In this document: positions 16,534 to 24,312 of the stretch, piece after piece | Layout: every line of letters begins with the position of its first letter | Position numbering within the stretch: position 1 is the stretch's first letter | Source of the DNA: Streptomyces cyaneofuscatus | Lineage (GTDB): Bacteria; Actinomycetota; Actinomycetes; Streptomycetales; Streptomycetaceae | DNA length: 64,000 nucleotides | Direction of reading: 5' to 3' | Assembly (NCBI RefSeq): GCF_000718135.1 | Contig: NZ_JOEM01000014.1 | Coordinates: 62,001-126,000 of the forward strand | Notes under the pieces: generated by a model | What the model saw: the letters and a program-made list of their open reading frames with translations, nothing else | Database searches by the model: none | Told to the model about the DNA's origin: nothing | Program-made: the position numbers and the translations under genes

Positions 16534-17187
16534 TCACCACCGCGTCAGATGCTCCACATCGGACACGTGGAAGCGCCCGTAGCCGAACATCTCACCGAGA
16601 GCCTCGTACTGGGCGTACTGGGCATCCGAGATCGGCACCCGGCAGGCGCCCAACACCCGGAGGAGGAGCCGGAAGCCGAGGTCGGGATCGACCTGCGCGG
16701 CGACCAGCTCCAGGGCCCGGACCACCTCGCCCGGCTCGTGACCGAAGAACGTCTCAGCCTTCGCCGCCAGGGAGGGCTCCGCCGCCGCGATGGCCGCCAC
16801 AACGGCCCGGACCGAGTCCTCGGACGCCGCTACCGCCTCGATTACCAACGTCCCCGCCGGATCGGCCTGCCGCGCCTGTTCGGAGCAGACGGCCGCGACG
16901 TGGCGCAGCCAGTCCCGCCCGTCGACGCCGAAGTAGGCGAGGTTGTACCCGCCCTCCGAGGCGACCGTCCACACGGTGGCGATGACCTCGGTGGACAGGG
17001 AGGACTGTTCGAGGCGCACCGCGTCGGCCAGGATCGCCCGGGCAGCCTCTCCCGCCGGCTCGCCCAAGTGCCCCAGGGCGGCGTCCGTGATGGTCTGGTC
17101 GACGGTCCGGTCGTAGGACCACGGCCCGGCGAAGAACTTGGTCAGCCGGCTGAGACCGAAGTCCCACTCGGTCTGGCGCGGTGCCAT
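16534..17187 (-). CDS. Unknown cytosolic protein downstream of a MurG-like/epimerase operon
   Basis: A 217-residue protein without signal peptide or membrane segment, predicted mostly helical. I do not recognise the family. Conserved-looking stretches are Trp-Asp-Phe-Gly-Leu-Ser-Arg-Leu near the start, Asn-Leu-Ala-Tyr-Phe-Gly-Val-Asp-Gly-Arg-Asp-Trp-Leu-Arg in the middle, and a C-terminal Met-Phe-Gly-Tyr-Gly-Arg-Phe-His-Val-Ser-Asp-Val. AGAGGGA precedes the ATG. It starts 32 nt after the epimerase stop on the same strand, so it is probably the last gene of that operon. No function is assigned. Confidence 0.7.
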   Translation of the reverse strand: MAPRQTEWDFGLSRLTKFFAGPWSYDRTVDQTITDAALGHLGEPAGEAARAILADAVRLEQSSLSTEVIATVWTVASEGGYNLAYFGVDGRDWLRHVAAVCSEQARQADPAGTLVIEAVAASEDSVRAVVAAIAAAEPSLAAKAETFFGHEPGEVVRALELVAAQVDPDLGFRLLLRVLGACRVPISDAQYAQYEALGEMFGYGRFHVSDVEHLTRW

Positions 17188-17219
17188 GGTTCCCTCTTTC
17201 GGTTCGGGTGAGCCGGTCG

Positions 17220-18227
17220 TCAGACCTGGTAGCGGCCCGGTGCGAAGAGGTGGAGGTGGTCCGCCACCCAGGCCGACGTGCGCTCCAGCCCCTCCTCCAG
17301 GGTGACTTCGGGTTCCCATTCTGCCCACTCACGGGCCCGGGTGTTGTCCGAAAGCAGCCGGTGCACCTCGCTGCCGGAGGGCCGCAGCCGCGCCGGGTCC
17401 ACGACGATCTCGGCGTCCCGGCCGGAAGCGGCGATGAGAGCCTTCGCGAGATCCCCGATCGAAATCTCCTGACCGGTACCGAGGTTGACGCTCTCCCCCA
17501 GCGCCCGGTCGCAGTCGGCCAGCGCCAGGAACCCGGCGGCGGTGTCGGTGACGTACGTGAAGTCGCGGGTCGGGGTCAGCGAGCCGAGCCGGATCTCCCG
17601 TGCGCCGGAGTGCAGTTGGGCCAGGATCGTGGGGATGACGGCACGGGCGGACTGGCGGGGCCCGTAGGTGTTGAAGGGCCGCACCACCGTCACCGGCAGC
17701 TCGAAGGCGTGCCAGTGCGACAGCGCCATCATGTCCGCGCCGATCTTCGAGGCGGAGTACGGCGACTGCGGCTGGAGCGGGTGGCCCTCGCTGATCGGGG
17801 CGGTCAGCGCGGACCCGTACACCTCGCTGGTGGAGGTGTGCAGGAGACGGCGTACGGAGTGGCGGCGGCAGGCCTCGGCGATGTTCTCGGTGCCGACGAC
17901 GTTCGTACGGACGTACGCTCCCGGCGCGTCGTAGCTGTACGGGATGCCGATCAGCGCGGCGAGGTGGAAGACCGTGTCGCACCCCGCCACCGCGTCCATC
18001 ACGCGGCCCGCGTCACCGACGTCTCCGGCGATGAACTCGACCGGGCTGTGCGGGTCCTGGAGGTAGCGGGCGAGGTGGCCCTTGTCGGCGTACGGCTTGT
18101 AGTGGACGAACGCCCTCACCCGGGCGCCTCGTTGTACGAGAAGGTCCACGAGGGTGGAGCCGATGAAGCCCTCGGCTCCGGTGACCAGGACGGTCCGGCC
18201 GGTCCAGTCGGCGGTGGTGCTGTTCAT
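17220..18227 (-). CDS. NAD-dependent epimerase/dehydratase of nucleotide sugars (extended SDR)
   Basis: A 335-residue extended short-chain dehydrogenase. It has the Rossmann motif Gly-Ala-Glu-Gly-Phe-Ile-Gly-Ser (17-24), Leu-Ala-Ala-Leu, the Thr-Ser-Thr-Ser-Glu-Val-Tyr-Gly strand and the catalytic Tyr-Ser-Ala-Ser-Lys (YxxxK). Pro-Phe-Asn-Thr-Tyr-Gly-Pro-Arg-Gln is typical of UDP-glucose/GDP-mannose epimerases and dehydratases. Which sugar it acts on cannot be decided. Its ATG overlaps the stop of the MurG-like gene (ATGA), so both are coupled. It may make the donor sugar used by that glycosyltransferase (inference). Confidence 0.88.
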   Translation of the reverse strand: MNSTTADWTGRTVLVTGAEGFIGSTLVDLLVQRGARVRAFVHYKPYADKGHLARYLQDPHSPVEFIAGDVGDAGRVMDAVAGCDTVFHLAALIGIPYSYDAPGAYVRTNVVGTENIAEACRRHSVRRLLHTSTSEVYGSALTAPISEGHPLQPQSPYSASKIGADMMALSHWHAFELPVTVVRPFNTYGPRQSARAVIPTILAQLHSGAREIRLGSLTPTRDFTYVTDTAAGFLALADCDRALGESVNLGTGQEISIGDLAKALIAASGRDAEIVVDPARLRPSGSEVHRLLSDNTRAREWAEWEPEVTLEEGLERTSAWVADHLHLFAPGRYQV

Positions 18228-19426
18228 GAGGTGAACTCCCTTGTATTGGTGGGTTGTCCGGCGAGGCGGATGACCGTCTCCGCCAGCAGGTCGGCGGCGC
18301 GCGCGTGGTTTCCCGGGTCGGCCGCGCGCCCCATCACGGCGAGCCGCGCCGGGTCCGCGAGCAGCGGGTCGATCAGTTCGGCCAGCCGGTCGGCGGTCGT
18401 CTCGGCGTCGGGGACGAGATGGGCGGCACCGGCCTCGGAGAGGACCCGGGCGTTGTGGGTCTGGTGGTCGCCGGGCGCGTGCGGGTACGGGACGAGGACG
18501 GCGGGCACCCCGGTCGTCGCCAGCTCCGCGATCGTGGCCGAGCCCGCCCGGCAGACCACCAGGTCGGCCACCGCGTAGGCGAGGTCCATCCGGTCGAGGT
18601 AGGGCACCGCCTGGGCGACGGGGCCGGAAGCAGCGTCGGTCGGCTGCTGACGGGCCTCCCCCTGCGCGGCGGCTCCCACGCCCGCGTCGACGAGCTTCCG
18701 CCGGGTCTCCGCCAGCGCGGCCGGGCCCGTCTTGATGAGCAGGTGGACGTCGGTCCGGTCCCGCCACCGGGCGGCGAGCCCCACCGCGGCCGCCGTCAGC
18801 CGAGCCGCGCCGAGGCTCCCGCCGTTGAAGAGGACCACCCGCGCCCCCTCGGGTATCCCGAACGCGCGCCGGGCCTCCGCGCGCAGCGCGGGCCGGTCCA
18901 GGGCGGCCAGCGAAGCGGCGATCGGCATGCCGACGGTCAGGGCCCGCTCACCGCCCGACAGATGGGCGCGGCTGCCGTCGAAGGCGACGGTGAGGTGTTC
19001 GGTGAGCCGGGCGGCGAACTGGTTGGCCCGGCCCGGGACCGCGTTGGACTCGTGGATCACGCTGGGCAGCCCGGCCATCTTCGCGCCGACGATCGCCGGG
19101 GCGCTCGGGTAGCCGCCCATGCCGACGACGACCTGCGCCTGCTGCCTGCGCAGGACCGAACGGGCCTGGGCGCCGGAGCGCAGCAGCGCGGCCGGGAGGA
19201 GGAAACGCTTCGCGCCGAGCGCGGGGTCGAAGGGGATCATGTCGACGGTGTGCAGCCGGTAGCCGGCGGCCGGGATCAGGGTCGTCTCCAGACCCCGTTC
19301 GGTGCCGATGAAGGAGATGACCGCGTCCGGGTCGGCGCGGCGCAGGGCCTCGGCGAGGGCGAGACCGGGGTAGATGTGGCCGCCGGTGCCGCCCGCACCG
19401 ATCACGACGGAGAGTGGTGTGCGCAT
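18224..19426 (-). CDS. MurG-like UDP-GlcNAc glycosyltransferase (GT28), paralogue outside the dcw cluster
   Basis: A 400-residue GT-B enzyme with the MurG signatures: Gly-Gly-Thr-Gly-Gly-His (12-17), Gly-Met-Gly-Gly-Tyr-Pro-Ser-Ala-Pro, His-Glu-Ser-Asn-Ala-Val-Pro-Gly, Asn-Gly-Gly-Ser-Leu-Gly-Ala and Pro-Tyr-Pro-His-Ala-Pro-Gly-Asp-His-Gln-Thr-His-Asn-Ala. MurG adds GlcNAc to lipid I. No division or peptidoglycan genes surround this copy, so it is likely a second, specialised enzyme acting on a related lipid-linked acceptor (inference). The ATG at 19426 is preferred; a GTG at 19435 is possible. It faces away from a two-component system. Confidence 0.85.
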   Translation of the reverse strand: MRTPLSVVIGAGGTGGHIYPGLALAEALRRADPDAVISFIGTERGLETTLIPAAGYRLHTVDMIPFDPALGAKRFLLPAALLRSGAQARSVLRRQQAQVVVGMGGYPSAPAIVGAKMAGLPSVIHESNAVPGRANQFAARLTEHLTVAFDGSRAHLSGGERALTVGMPIAASLAALDRPALRAEARRAFGIPEGARVVLFNGGSLGAARLTAAAVGLAARWRDRTDVHLLIKTGPAALAETRRKLVDAGVGAAAQGEARQQPTDAASGPVAQAVPYLDRMDLAYAVADLVVCRAGSATIAELATTGVPAVLVPYPHAPGDHQTHNARVLSEAGAAHLVPDAETTADRLAELIDPLLADPARLAVMGRAADPGNHARAADLLAETVIRLAGQPTNTREFTS

Positions 19427-19449
19427 GGCCGCCACTCTCGGGAAGCGGC

Positions 19450-19466
19450 CTAAGAAGGTTCTAAGA
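19450..19466 (+). promoter_or_regulatory. Direct repeat, candidate OmpR-type regulator box
   Basis: CTAAGA occurs at 19450-19455 and 19461-19466, exactly 11 bp apart. This is the spacing of tandem half-sites for OmpR/PhoB-family regulators. It lies in the 64-bp gap between the divergent MurG-like gene and the response regulator. Confidence 0.6.
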
Positions 19467-19490
19467 GTCCGGTTTGGCAGGCTTCGGACT

Positions 19491-20168
19491 ATGAACAGGA
19501 TTCTGGTGGCCGAGGACGAGCCGGAAGTGCGGGCCGCTGTCGAGGACGGGCTGCGGATCGAGGGGTACGAGGTCCGGGGCGTCGGCGACGGGCTGGCCGC
19601 GCTGTCGGCGGTGGCCGCCTGGGAGCCGGACGCGGTGGTCCTGGACGTGATGATGCCGGTGCTCGACGGGCTGGCGGTCTGCCGGAGGCTGCGGGCGGTG
19701 GAGGACCGGACTCCGGTGCTGGTGCTGACCGCACTGTCGTCGGTGGCCGAGCGGGTGGACGGTCTTGAGGCGGGGGCCGACGACTATCTGGTGAAGCCGT
19801 TCGCGCTGGACGAACTGGTGGCACGCGTACGGGCGTTGCTCCGGCGGGCCGCGCCGCCCGCCCCGGACGGGGATCTCGCCTTCGCGGACCTGACCCTGGA
19901 TCCGGTGGCGCGGACCGGGCGGCGGGCGGGGCGGCCCATGGAGTTCAGCCGCACGGAGGCCGCACTGCTGGAGCTGCTCCTGCGCCACCCCGGCCAGGTG
20001 CTCCCGCGCGAGGTGATCCTGGAGCGGGTCTGGGGACAGGACTTCGGGCCGGACTCCAACTCGCTCGCGGTGTACGTGGGTTACCTGCGGCGCAAGCTGG
20101 AGGCGGGCGGTGAGCCACGGCTCGTCCACACCGTGCACGGGCTCGGCTACCGGCTGGACGTGGCGTGA
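19491..20168 (+). CDS. OmpR-family response regulator
   Basis: A 225-residue regulator. The receiver (1-115) has Asp9, the phospho-acceptor Asp52, Thr80 and Lys102. The C-terminal winged helix (about 130-225) contains Phe-Ser-Arg-Thr-Glu-Ala-Ala-Leu-Leu-Glu-Leu-Leu-Leu, Val-Tyr-Val-Gly-Tyr-Leu-Arg-Arg-Lys-Leu and the closing Val-His-Gly-Leu-Gly-Tyr-Arg-Leu. Its TGA overlaps the GTG of the kinase. It probably binds the 11-bp-spaced repeat at 19450, controlling itself and possibly the divergent MurG-like operon. The signal is unknown. Confidence 0.92.
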   Translation: MNRILVAEDEPEVRAAVEDGLRIEGYEVRGVGDGLAALSAVAAWEPDAVVLDVMMPVLDGLAVCRRLRAVEDRTPVLVLTALSSVAERVDGLEAGADDYLVKPFALDELVARVRALLRRAAPPAPDGDLAFADLTLDPVARTGRRAGRPMEFSRTEAALLELLLRHPGQVLPREVILERVWGQDFGPDSNSLAVYVGYLRRKLEAGGEPRLVHTVHGLGYRLDVA

Positions 20169-21580
20169 GCGGGGTGCGGCGGCTGGGCGCCCGGTGGCGA
20201 AGGAGGCGCCCCCTCCGTACGCGCCTCGCGCTGGCGGCCTCGGCGGCCGTGGCGCTCGTGGCCGTCGGGGTGTGCGCGGCGGCGTTCTTCGTCATCCGCT
20301 ACGAGCTGCTGCACCAGCTGGACCTGTCCCTGACCCAGTCCGCGACCCGGGTGGTCCAGGAGAACCGGGGCGAGGGCCCGCAGATCATCGCCGGTGAGTG
20401 CCGCTTCCTCTCCGCGCCCGCGTGCGCCCAGGTCGTCCCGGCCGACCCGGCGGCGGACCCGGAGGCCGCCTATCTGCTGCCCGTCTCCGCCCCCGTACGG
20501 GAGGTGGCGGCGGGGACGCGGGCCCCGTACTTCAGCAATGTCACGCGCTTCGGGCAGCCCTTGCGGATGCTGACGACCCCGTTCGGGGACGGGCGGGCGC
20601 TCCAGGTGGCGCTGCGCGCGGACCCGGTGGAGAAGGGCGTGCGGCAGGCGGCGGTGCTGCTGGCGGCGGTCGGCGGGGCGGGGGTGCTGCTGGCGGGGCT
20701 GCTCGGGTACGCCGTCTCGCGTACCGGGCTCGCCCCGGTGGCCCGGCTGACCTCGACCGCCGAGCGGATCGCGGCGACCCGGGACCCGCGCCACCGCATC
20801 GAGCTGCCACCGGGGCCGCCGGGGCGGCAGGACGAGGTGACCCGGCTCGCGGCCAGCTTCAACACGATGCTCGGGGAGCTGGAGCAGTCGGTGAGCGCCC
20901 AGCGCCGGCTGGTCGCGGACGCCTCGCACGAGCTGCGGACCCCGCTGACGGCTCTGCGCACCAACGCGGAGCTGCTGGCCCGCGCGGACCGGCTGACGCC
21001 CGCGCAGCGGGAGCGGGCCTCGGGGGCGCTGGGGCGGCAGATCCGGGAGGTGACCGGGCTGGTGAACGACCTGATCGAGCTGGCCCGGGACGAGGAGCCG
21101 CTGCCGCTGGTGGAGGAGGTGCGGATCGCTGAGCTGGCGGAGCACACGGTGGCCATGGCCCGGACGCACTGGCCGCGCCTGCGCTTCGAGCTGGAGGTCG
21201 GCCCCGGTGCGGCGGAGGCGGTCCGGCCCGGGGTGCCGGCGCGGCTGGCCCGGCTGCTGACCAACCTGCTGGACAACGCGGCCAAGTTCAGCCCGCCGGA
21301 CGCGCCGGTCGAGGTGGCGCTGACCGCGTACGGGGACGGAAGCGGGGACGGCCTTGAGCTGACGGTCCGGGACCACGGGCCGGGGATCGCGGCCGAGGAT
21401 CTCCCGTACGTCTTCGACCGCTTCTACCGCGCCGAGGCCGCCCGCGCTCTCCCCGGCTCGGGGCTGGGGCTCGCGATGGCCCGGCAGATCGCCCGCGCGC
21501 ACGGGGCGGAGCTGACCGCGAGCGCGGCGCCGGGCGGCGGGGCGCTGTTCACGGTGGTGTTCGGCGGGGAGGGCCCGTAG
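20165..21580 (+). CDS. Sensor histidine kinase (HAMP-containing)
   Basis: A 471-residue membrane kinase. It has a first membrane segment (about 20-43), an extracytoplasmic sensor region (about 44-155), a second segment (about 158-182) and a HAMP linker. The HisKA box is Asp-Ala-Ser-His-Glu-Leu-Arg-Thr-Pro-Leu-Thr. The ATPase domain has Asn-Leu-Leu-Asp-Asn-Ala-Ala-Lys (N box) and Asp-His-Gly-Pro-Gly-Ile (G1). The extracytoplasmic loop holds two Cys (in Gly-Glu-Cys-Arg and Pro-Ala-Cys-Ala). It is co-translated with its regulator. The signal is unknown. Confidence 0.92.
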   Translation: MSGVRRLGARWRRRRPLRTRLALAASAAVALVAVGVCAAAFFVIRYELLHQLDLSLTQSATRVVQENRGEGPQIIAGECRFLSAPACAQVVPADPAADPEAAYLLPVSAPVREVAAGTRAPYFSNVTRFGQPLRMLTTPFGDGRALQVALRADPVEKGVRQAAVLLAAVGGAGVLLAGLLGYAVSRTGLAPVARLTSTAERIAATRDPRHRIELPPGPPGRQDEVTRLAASFNTMLGELEQSVSAQRRLVADASHELRTPLTALRTNAELLARADRLTPAQRERASGALGRQIREVTGLVNDLIELARDEEPLPLVEEVRIAELAEHTVAMARTHWPRLRFELEVGPGAAEAVRPGVPARLARLLTNLLDNAAKFSPPDAPVEVALTAYGDGSGDGLELTVRDHGPGIAAEDLPYVFDRFYRAEAARALPGSGLGLAMARQIARAHGAELTASAAPGGGALFTVVFGGEGP

Positions 21581-21621
21581 GAGCCAAGGGGATCTCAAGG
21601 GCCCTCCCTCCGTAGAGAGCA

Positions 21622-23322
21622 TCAGAAGCCCGGCGGCTCCGTGTACGTGCCCCACTCCTCGCGCAGCGCCTCGCAGATCTCGCCGAGCGTGGCCTCGGCC
21701 CGTACCGCGTCCAGCATCGGCGCGATCATGTTCGAGCCGTCGCGGGCGGCGGCGAGCATCGCGTCCAGCGCGGCGCTCACCTTCGCGTCGTCGCGGGCGG
21801 CCTTGCGGGCGGTGAGCTGGCTGACCTGGTCGCGCTCCACCTCGTGGCTGACCCGGAGGATCTCCAGGTCGCCGGTGACGGAGCCGTGGTGGACGTTGAC
21901 GCCGACGACCCGCTTGTCACCCTTCTCCAGGGCCCGCTGGTACTGGAAGGCGGACTCGGCGATCTCGCCGGTGAACCAGCCGTCCTCGATACCGCGCAGG
22001 ATGCCGGAGGTCATCGGGCCGATGGGGTGCTGCCCGTCGGGGTGGGCCCGGGTGCCGCGTTCCCTGATCTGGTCGAAGATCTTCTCGGCCTCGGCCTCGA
22101 TCCGGTCGGTGAGCTGCTCCACGTACCAGGAGCCGCCCAGCGGGTCGGCCACATTGGCGACGCCGGTCTCCTCCATCAGCACCTGCTGGGTGCGCAGCGC
22201 GATCTCGGCGGCCTGCTCGGAGGGGAGGGCGAGGGTCTCGTCCAGGGCGTTGGTGTGGAGCGAGTTGGTGCCGCCGAGCACGGCGGACAGGGCTTCGACG
22301 GCCGTCCGTACGACGTTGTTGTACGGCTGCTGCGCGGTGAGGGAGACCCCGGCGGTCTGGGTGTGGAAGCGGAGCCACTGCGCCTTGTCGGTCTTGGCGC
22401 CGTACGTCTCCTTCATCCAGCGGGCCCAGATGCGGCGGGCGGCGCGGAACTTGGCGATCTCCTCGAAGAAGTCGAGGTGGGCGTCGAAGAAGAAGGAGAG
22501 CCCGGAGGCGAAGGTGTCGACGTCCAGGCCCCGGGAGAGGCCGAGCTCCACATAGCCGAAGCCGTCCGCGAGGGTGTACGCCAGCTCCTGCGCGGCCGTC
22601 GCCCCGGCCTCGCGGATGTGGTAGCCGGAGACGGAGAGCGGCTTGTAGGCGGGGATGGAGGAGGCGCAGTGCTCCATCAGGTCGCCGATGAGGCGCAGGT
22701 GGGGCTCGGGCTGGAAGAGCCACTCCTTCTGCGCGATGTACTCCTTGAAGATGTCGGTCTGGAGCGTGCCGTTGAGCACCCCCGGGTCGACGCCCTGGCG
22801 CTCGGCGGCGACCAGGTACATGCAGAAGACCGGGACGGCGGGGCCGCTGATCGTCATGGAGGTCGTGACGTCACCGAGCGGAATGTCCTTGAACAGGATC
22901 TCCATGTCGGCGGCGGAGTCGATGGCGACCCCGCAGTGGCCGACCTCGCCGAGCGAGCGCGGTTCGTCGGAGTCGCGGCCCATCAGGGTCGGCATGTCGA
23001 AGGCGACGCTGAGGCCGCCGCCGCCCGCCGCGAGGATCATCTTGTACCGCTCGTTGGTCTGCTCGGCGTTGCCGAAGCCGGCAAACTGGCGGATGGTCCA
23101 CGTACGGCCCCGGTAGCCGGTCGGGTGCAGGCCCCGGGTGAAGGGGTACTCCCCCGGCCAGCCGATCCGCTCGAACCCCTCGTACGTGTCGCCGGGGCGC
23201 GGCCCGTAGACCGGCTCCACCGGGTCCCCGGAGAGCGTGGTGAAGTCCGCGTCACGCTTGCGGGCCTTGTCGTAACGGGCCTGCCAGCGGAGGCGGCCTT
23301 CCTCGATCGCGTCAGCGTCCAT
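21622..23322 (-). CDS. icmA: Isobutyryl-CoA mutase, large subunit
   Basis: Catalyses the B12-dependent rearrangement between isobutyryl-CoA and n-butyryl-CoA, linking valine breakdown to butyrate and polyketide precursors. The 566 residues are the TIM-barrel substrate domain only. The cobalamin domain (Asp-x-His-x-x-Gly) is absent and is normally a separate IcmB subunit, not in this window. Phe80 (Thr-Ile-Arg-Gln-Phe-Ala-Gly-Phe) and Gln198 (Tyr-Ile-Ala-Gln-Lys) replace the Tyr and Arg that define methylmalonyl-CoA mutase, which settles the assignment. A GAAGG site precedes the ATG, and a long palindrome lies just upstream. Confidence 0.95.
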   Translation of the reverse strand: MDADAIEEGRLRWQARYDKARKRDADFTTLSGDPVEPVYGPRPGDTYEGFERIGWPGEYPFTRGLHPTGYRGRTWTIRQFAGFGNAEQTNERYKMILAAGGGGLSVAFDMPTLMGRDSDEPRSLGEVGHCGVAIDSAADMEILFKDIPLGDVTTSMTISGPAVPVFCMYLVAAERQGVDPGVLNGTLQTDIFKEYIAQKEWLFQPEPHLRLIGDLMEHCASSIPAYKPLSVSGYHIREAGATAAQELAYTLADGFGYVELGLSRGLDVDTFASGLSFFFDAHLDFFEEIAKFRAARRIWARWMKETYGAKTDKAQWLRFHTQTAGVSLTAQQPYNNVVRTAVEALSAVLGGTNSLHTNALDETLALPSEQAAEIALRTQQVLMEETGVANVADPLGGSWYVEQLTDRIEAEAEKIFDQIRERGTRAHPDGQHPIGPMTSGILRGIEDGWFTGEIAESAFQYQRALEKGDKRVVGVNVHHGSVTGDLEILRVSHEVERDQVSQLTARKAARDDAKVSAALDAMLAAARDGSNMIAPMLDAVRAEATLGEICEALREEWGTYTEPPGF

Positions 23323-23330
23323 ACCTTCGA

Positions 23331-23354
23331 ATTTACTAGGACGTCCTAGTAAAT
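23331..23354. promoter_or_regulatory. Perfect 24-bp palindrome at the icmA promoter
   Basis: ATTTACTAGGAC followed directly by its exact complement. It ends 8 nt from the icmA ATG and includes TAGTAAAT, which could serve as the -10. A bound repressor would block RNA polymerase. The nearby MarR gene (23793-24302) is one candidate for the binding protein. Confidence 0.8.
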
Positions 23355-23409
23355 GTCGATGGCAAACCGCCCGGCGCTTTTGCGCGGGGCGGTGGGGGTG
23401 CCGTGCCGG

Positions 23410-23736
23410 TCAGGCTTTGGCGGGCTCCGTGGCGGGCTTGGTGACCAGCGCCTGGGCCTCGCGGCTGACCTTCGGCTCCACGAAGAAGGAGGCGAAGGGG
23501 ATGCAGCCGGCCGCCAGCACCCACAGGAGCTTGCCGAACGGCCATTTCGCCTTGGAGCCGAGGTCGAAGGCGAAGATGACGTAGACGATGAACAGCACGC
23601 CGTGGATCTGGGAGATCACCATGGTGTCGCCGGTGTCGAAGGCGTACTTCGCGATGATCGCCACCGTGAAGACGAGAAGCCAGATGGCGGTGACGTAAGC
23701 CATCACCCGGTAGCGGGTGAGCACGTTCTGTTTCAT
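23410..23736 (-). CDS. DUF3817 small membrane protein
   Basis: A 108-residue protein with three predicted membrane helices (about 10-30, 40-60 and 68-88) and a charged tail. The stretch His-Gly-Val-Leu-Phe-Ile-Val-Tyr-Val ... Lys-Ala-Lys-Trp-Pro is the hallmark of DUF3817. Its function is unknown. A paralogue sits at 34041-34391. It lies between the MarR gene and icmA on the same strand, with separate gaps of 56 and 87 nt. Confidence 0.82.
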   Translation of the reverse strand: MKQNVLTRYRVMAYVTAIWLLVFTVAIIAKYAFDTGDTMVISQIHGVLFIVYVIFAFDLGSKAKWPFGKLLWVLAAGCIPFASFFVEPKVSREAQALVTKPATEPAKA

Positions 23737-23792
23737 GGACACGAGCGTAACGGGACGGGCGGGGCGATCTTCGCGCACCCCCCGGGCCGTGT

Positions 23793-24302
23793 TCACCCCT
23801 CGTCGAAGTCCTGCGCCGCCACCCGCAGCGGCCGGAGCATCGCGAAGATCTCCGCGCACTCCTCCGCGTCGTACACCCCGAGCCCGAAGTCCATGGCGAC
23901 CAGGTCCTCGGTGGCCGACTCGACGACCTCGCGCCCCTTGTCGGTGATGGAGGCGAGCGTTCCGCGCCCGTCGTTGGGGTTGGGGCGCTTGCTGACCAGG
24001 CCGGACTTCACCAGCCGGTCCACCGTGTTGGTGACCGAGGTGGGGTGCACCATCAGCCGCTCGCCGATCTTGGACATCGGCAGCTCGCCCGCCTTGGAGA
24101 AGGTGAGCAGCACCAAGGCCTCGTACCGTGCAAAGGTCAGACCGTACGGCTTGACGACCGCGTCCACCTCCGCGAGCAGGATCTGCTGCGCCCGCATGAT
24201 CGAGGTGATCGCCCCCATGGAGGGCACGGGCCCCCAGCGCTGATGCCAGAGTTCCTCGGCACGGGCGATGGGATCGAAAGGAAGGCTGAGCGGCTTCGGC
24301 AC
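23793..24302 (-). CDS. MarR-family transcriptional regulator
   Basis: A 169-residue regulator with a central winged helix (about 55-125): Leu-Pro-Met-Ser-Lys-Ile-Gly-Glu-Arg-Leu-Met-Val-His-Pro-Thr-Ser-Val-Thr, then Asp-Arg-Leu-Val-Lys-Ser-Gly-Leu-Val, then the wing Asp-Gly-Arg-Gly-Thr-Leu-Ala-Ser-Ile-Thr. It starts on GTG at 24302 after AAGG, 10 nt past the MFS gene stop, so it may share that transcript. In other Streptomyces a MarR gene sits near icmA, as I recall. It is a candidate for binding the icmA palindrome (inference). Confidence 0.9.
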   Translation of the reverse strand: MPKPLSLPFDPIARAEELWHQRWGPVPSMGAITSIMRAQQILLAEVDAVVKPYGLTFARYEALVLLTFSKAGELPMSKIGERLMVHPTSVTNTVDRLVKSGLVSKRPNPNDGRGTLASITDKGREVVESATEDLVAMDFGLGVYDAEECAEIFAMLRPLRVAAQDFDEG

Positions 24303-24312
24303 GGCACCGACC

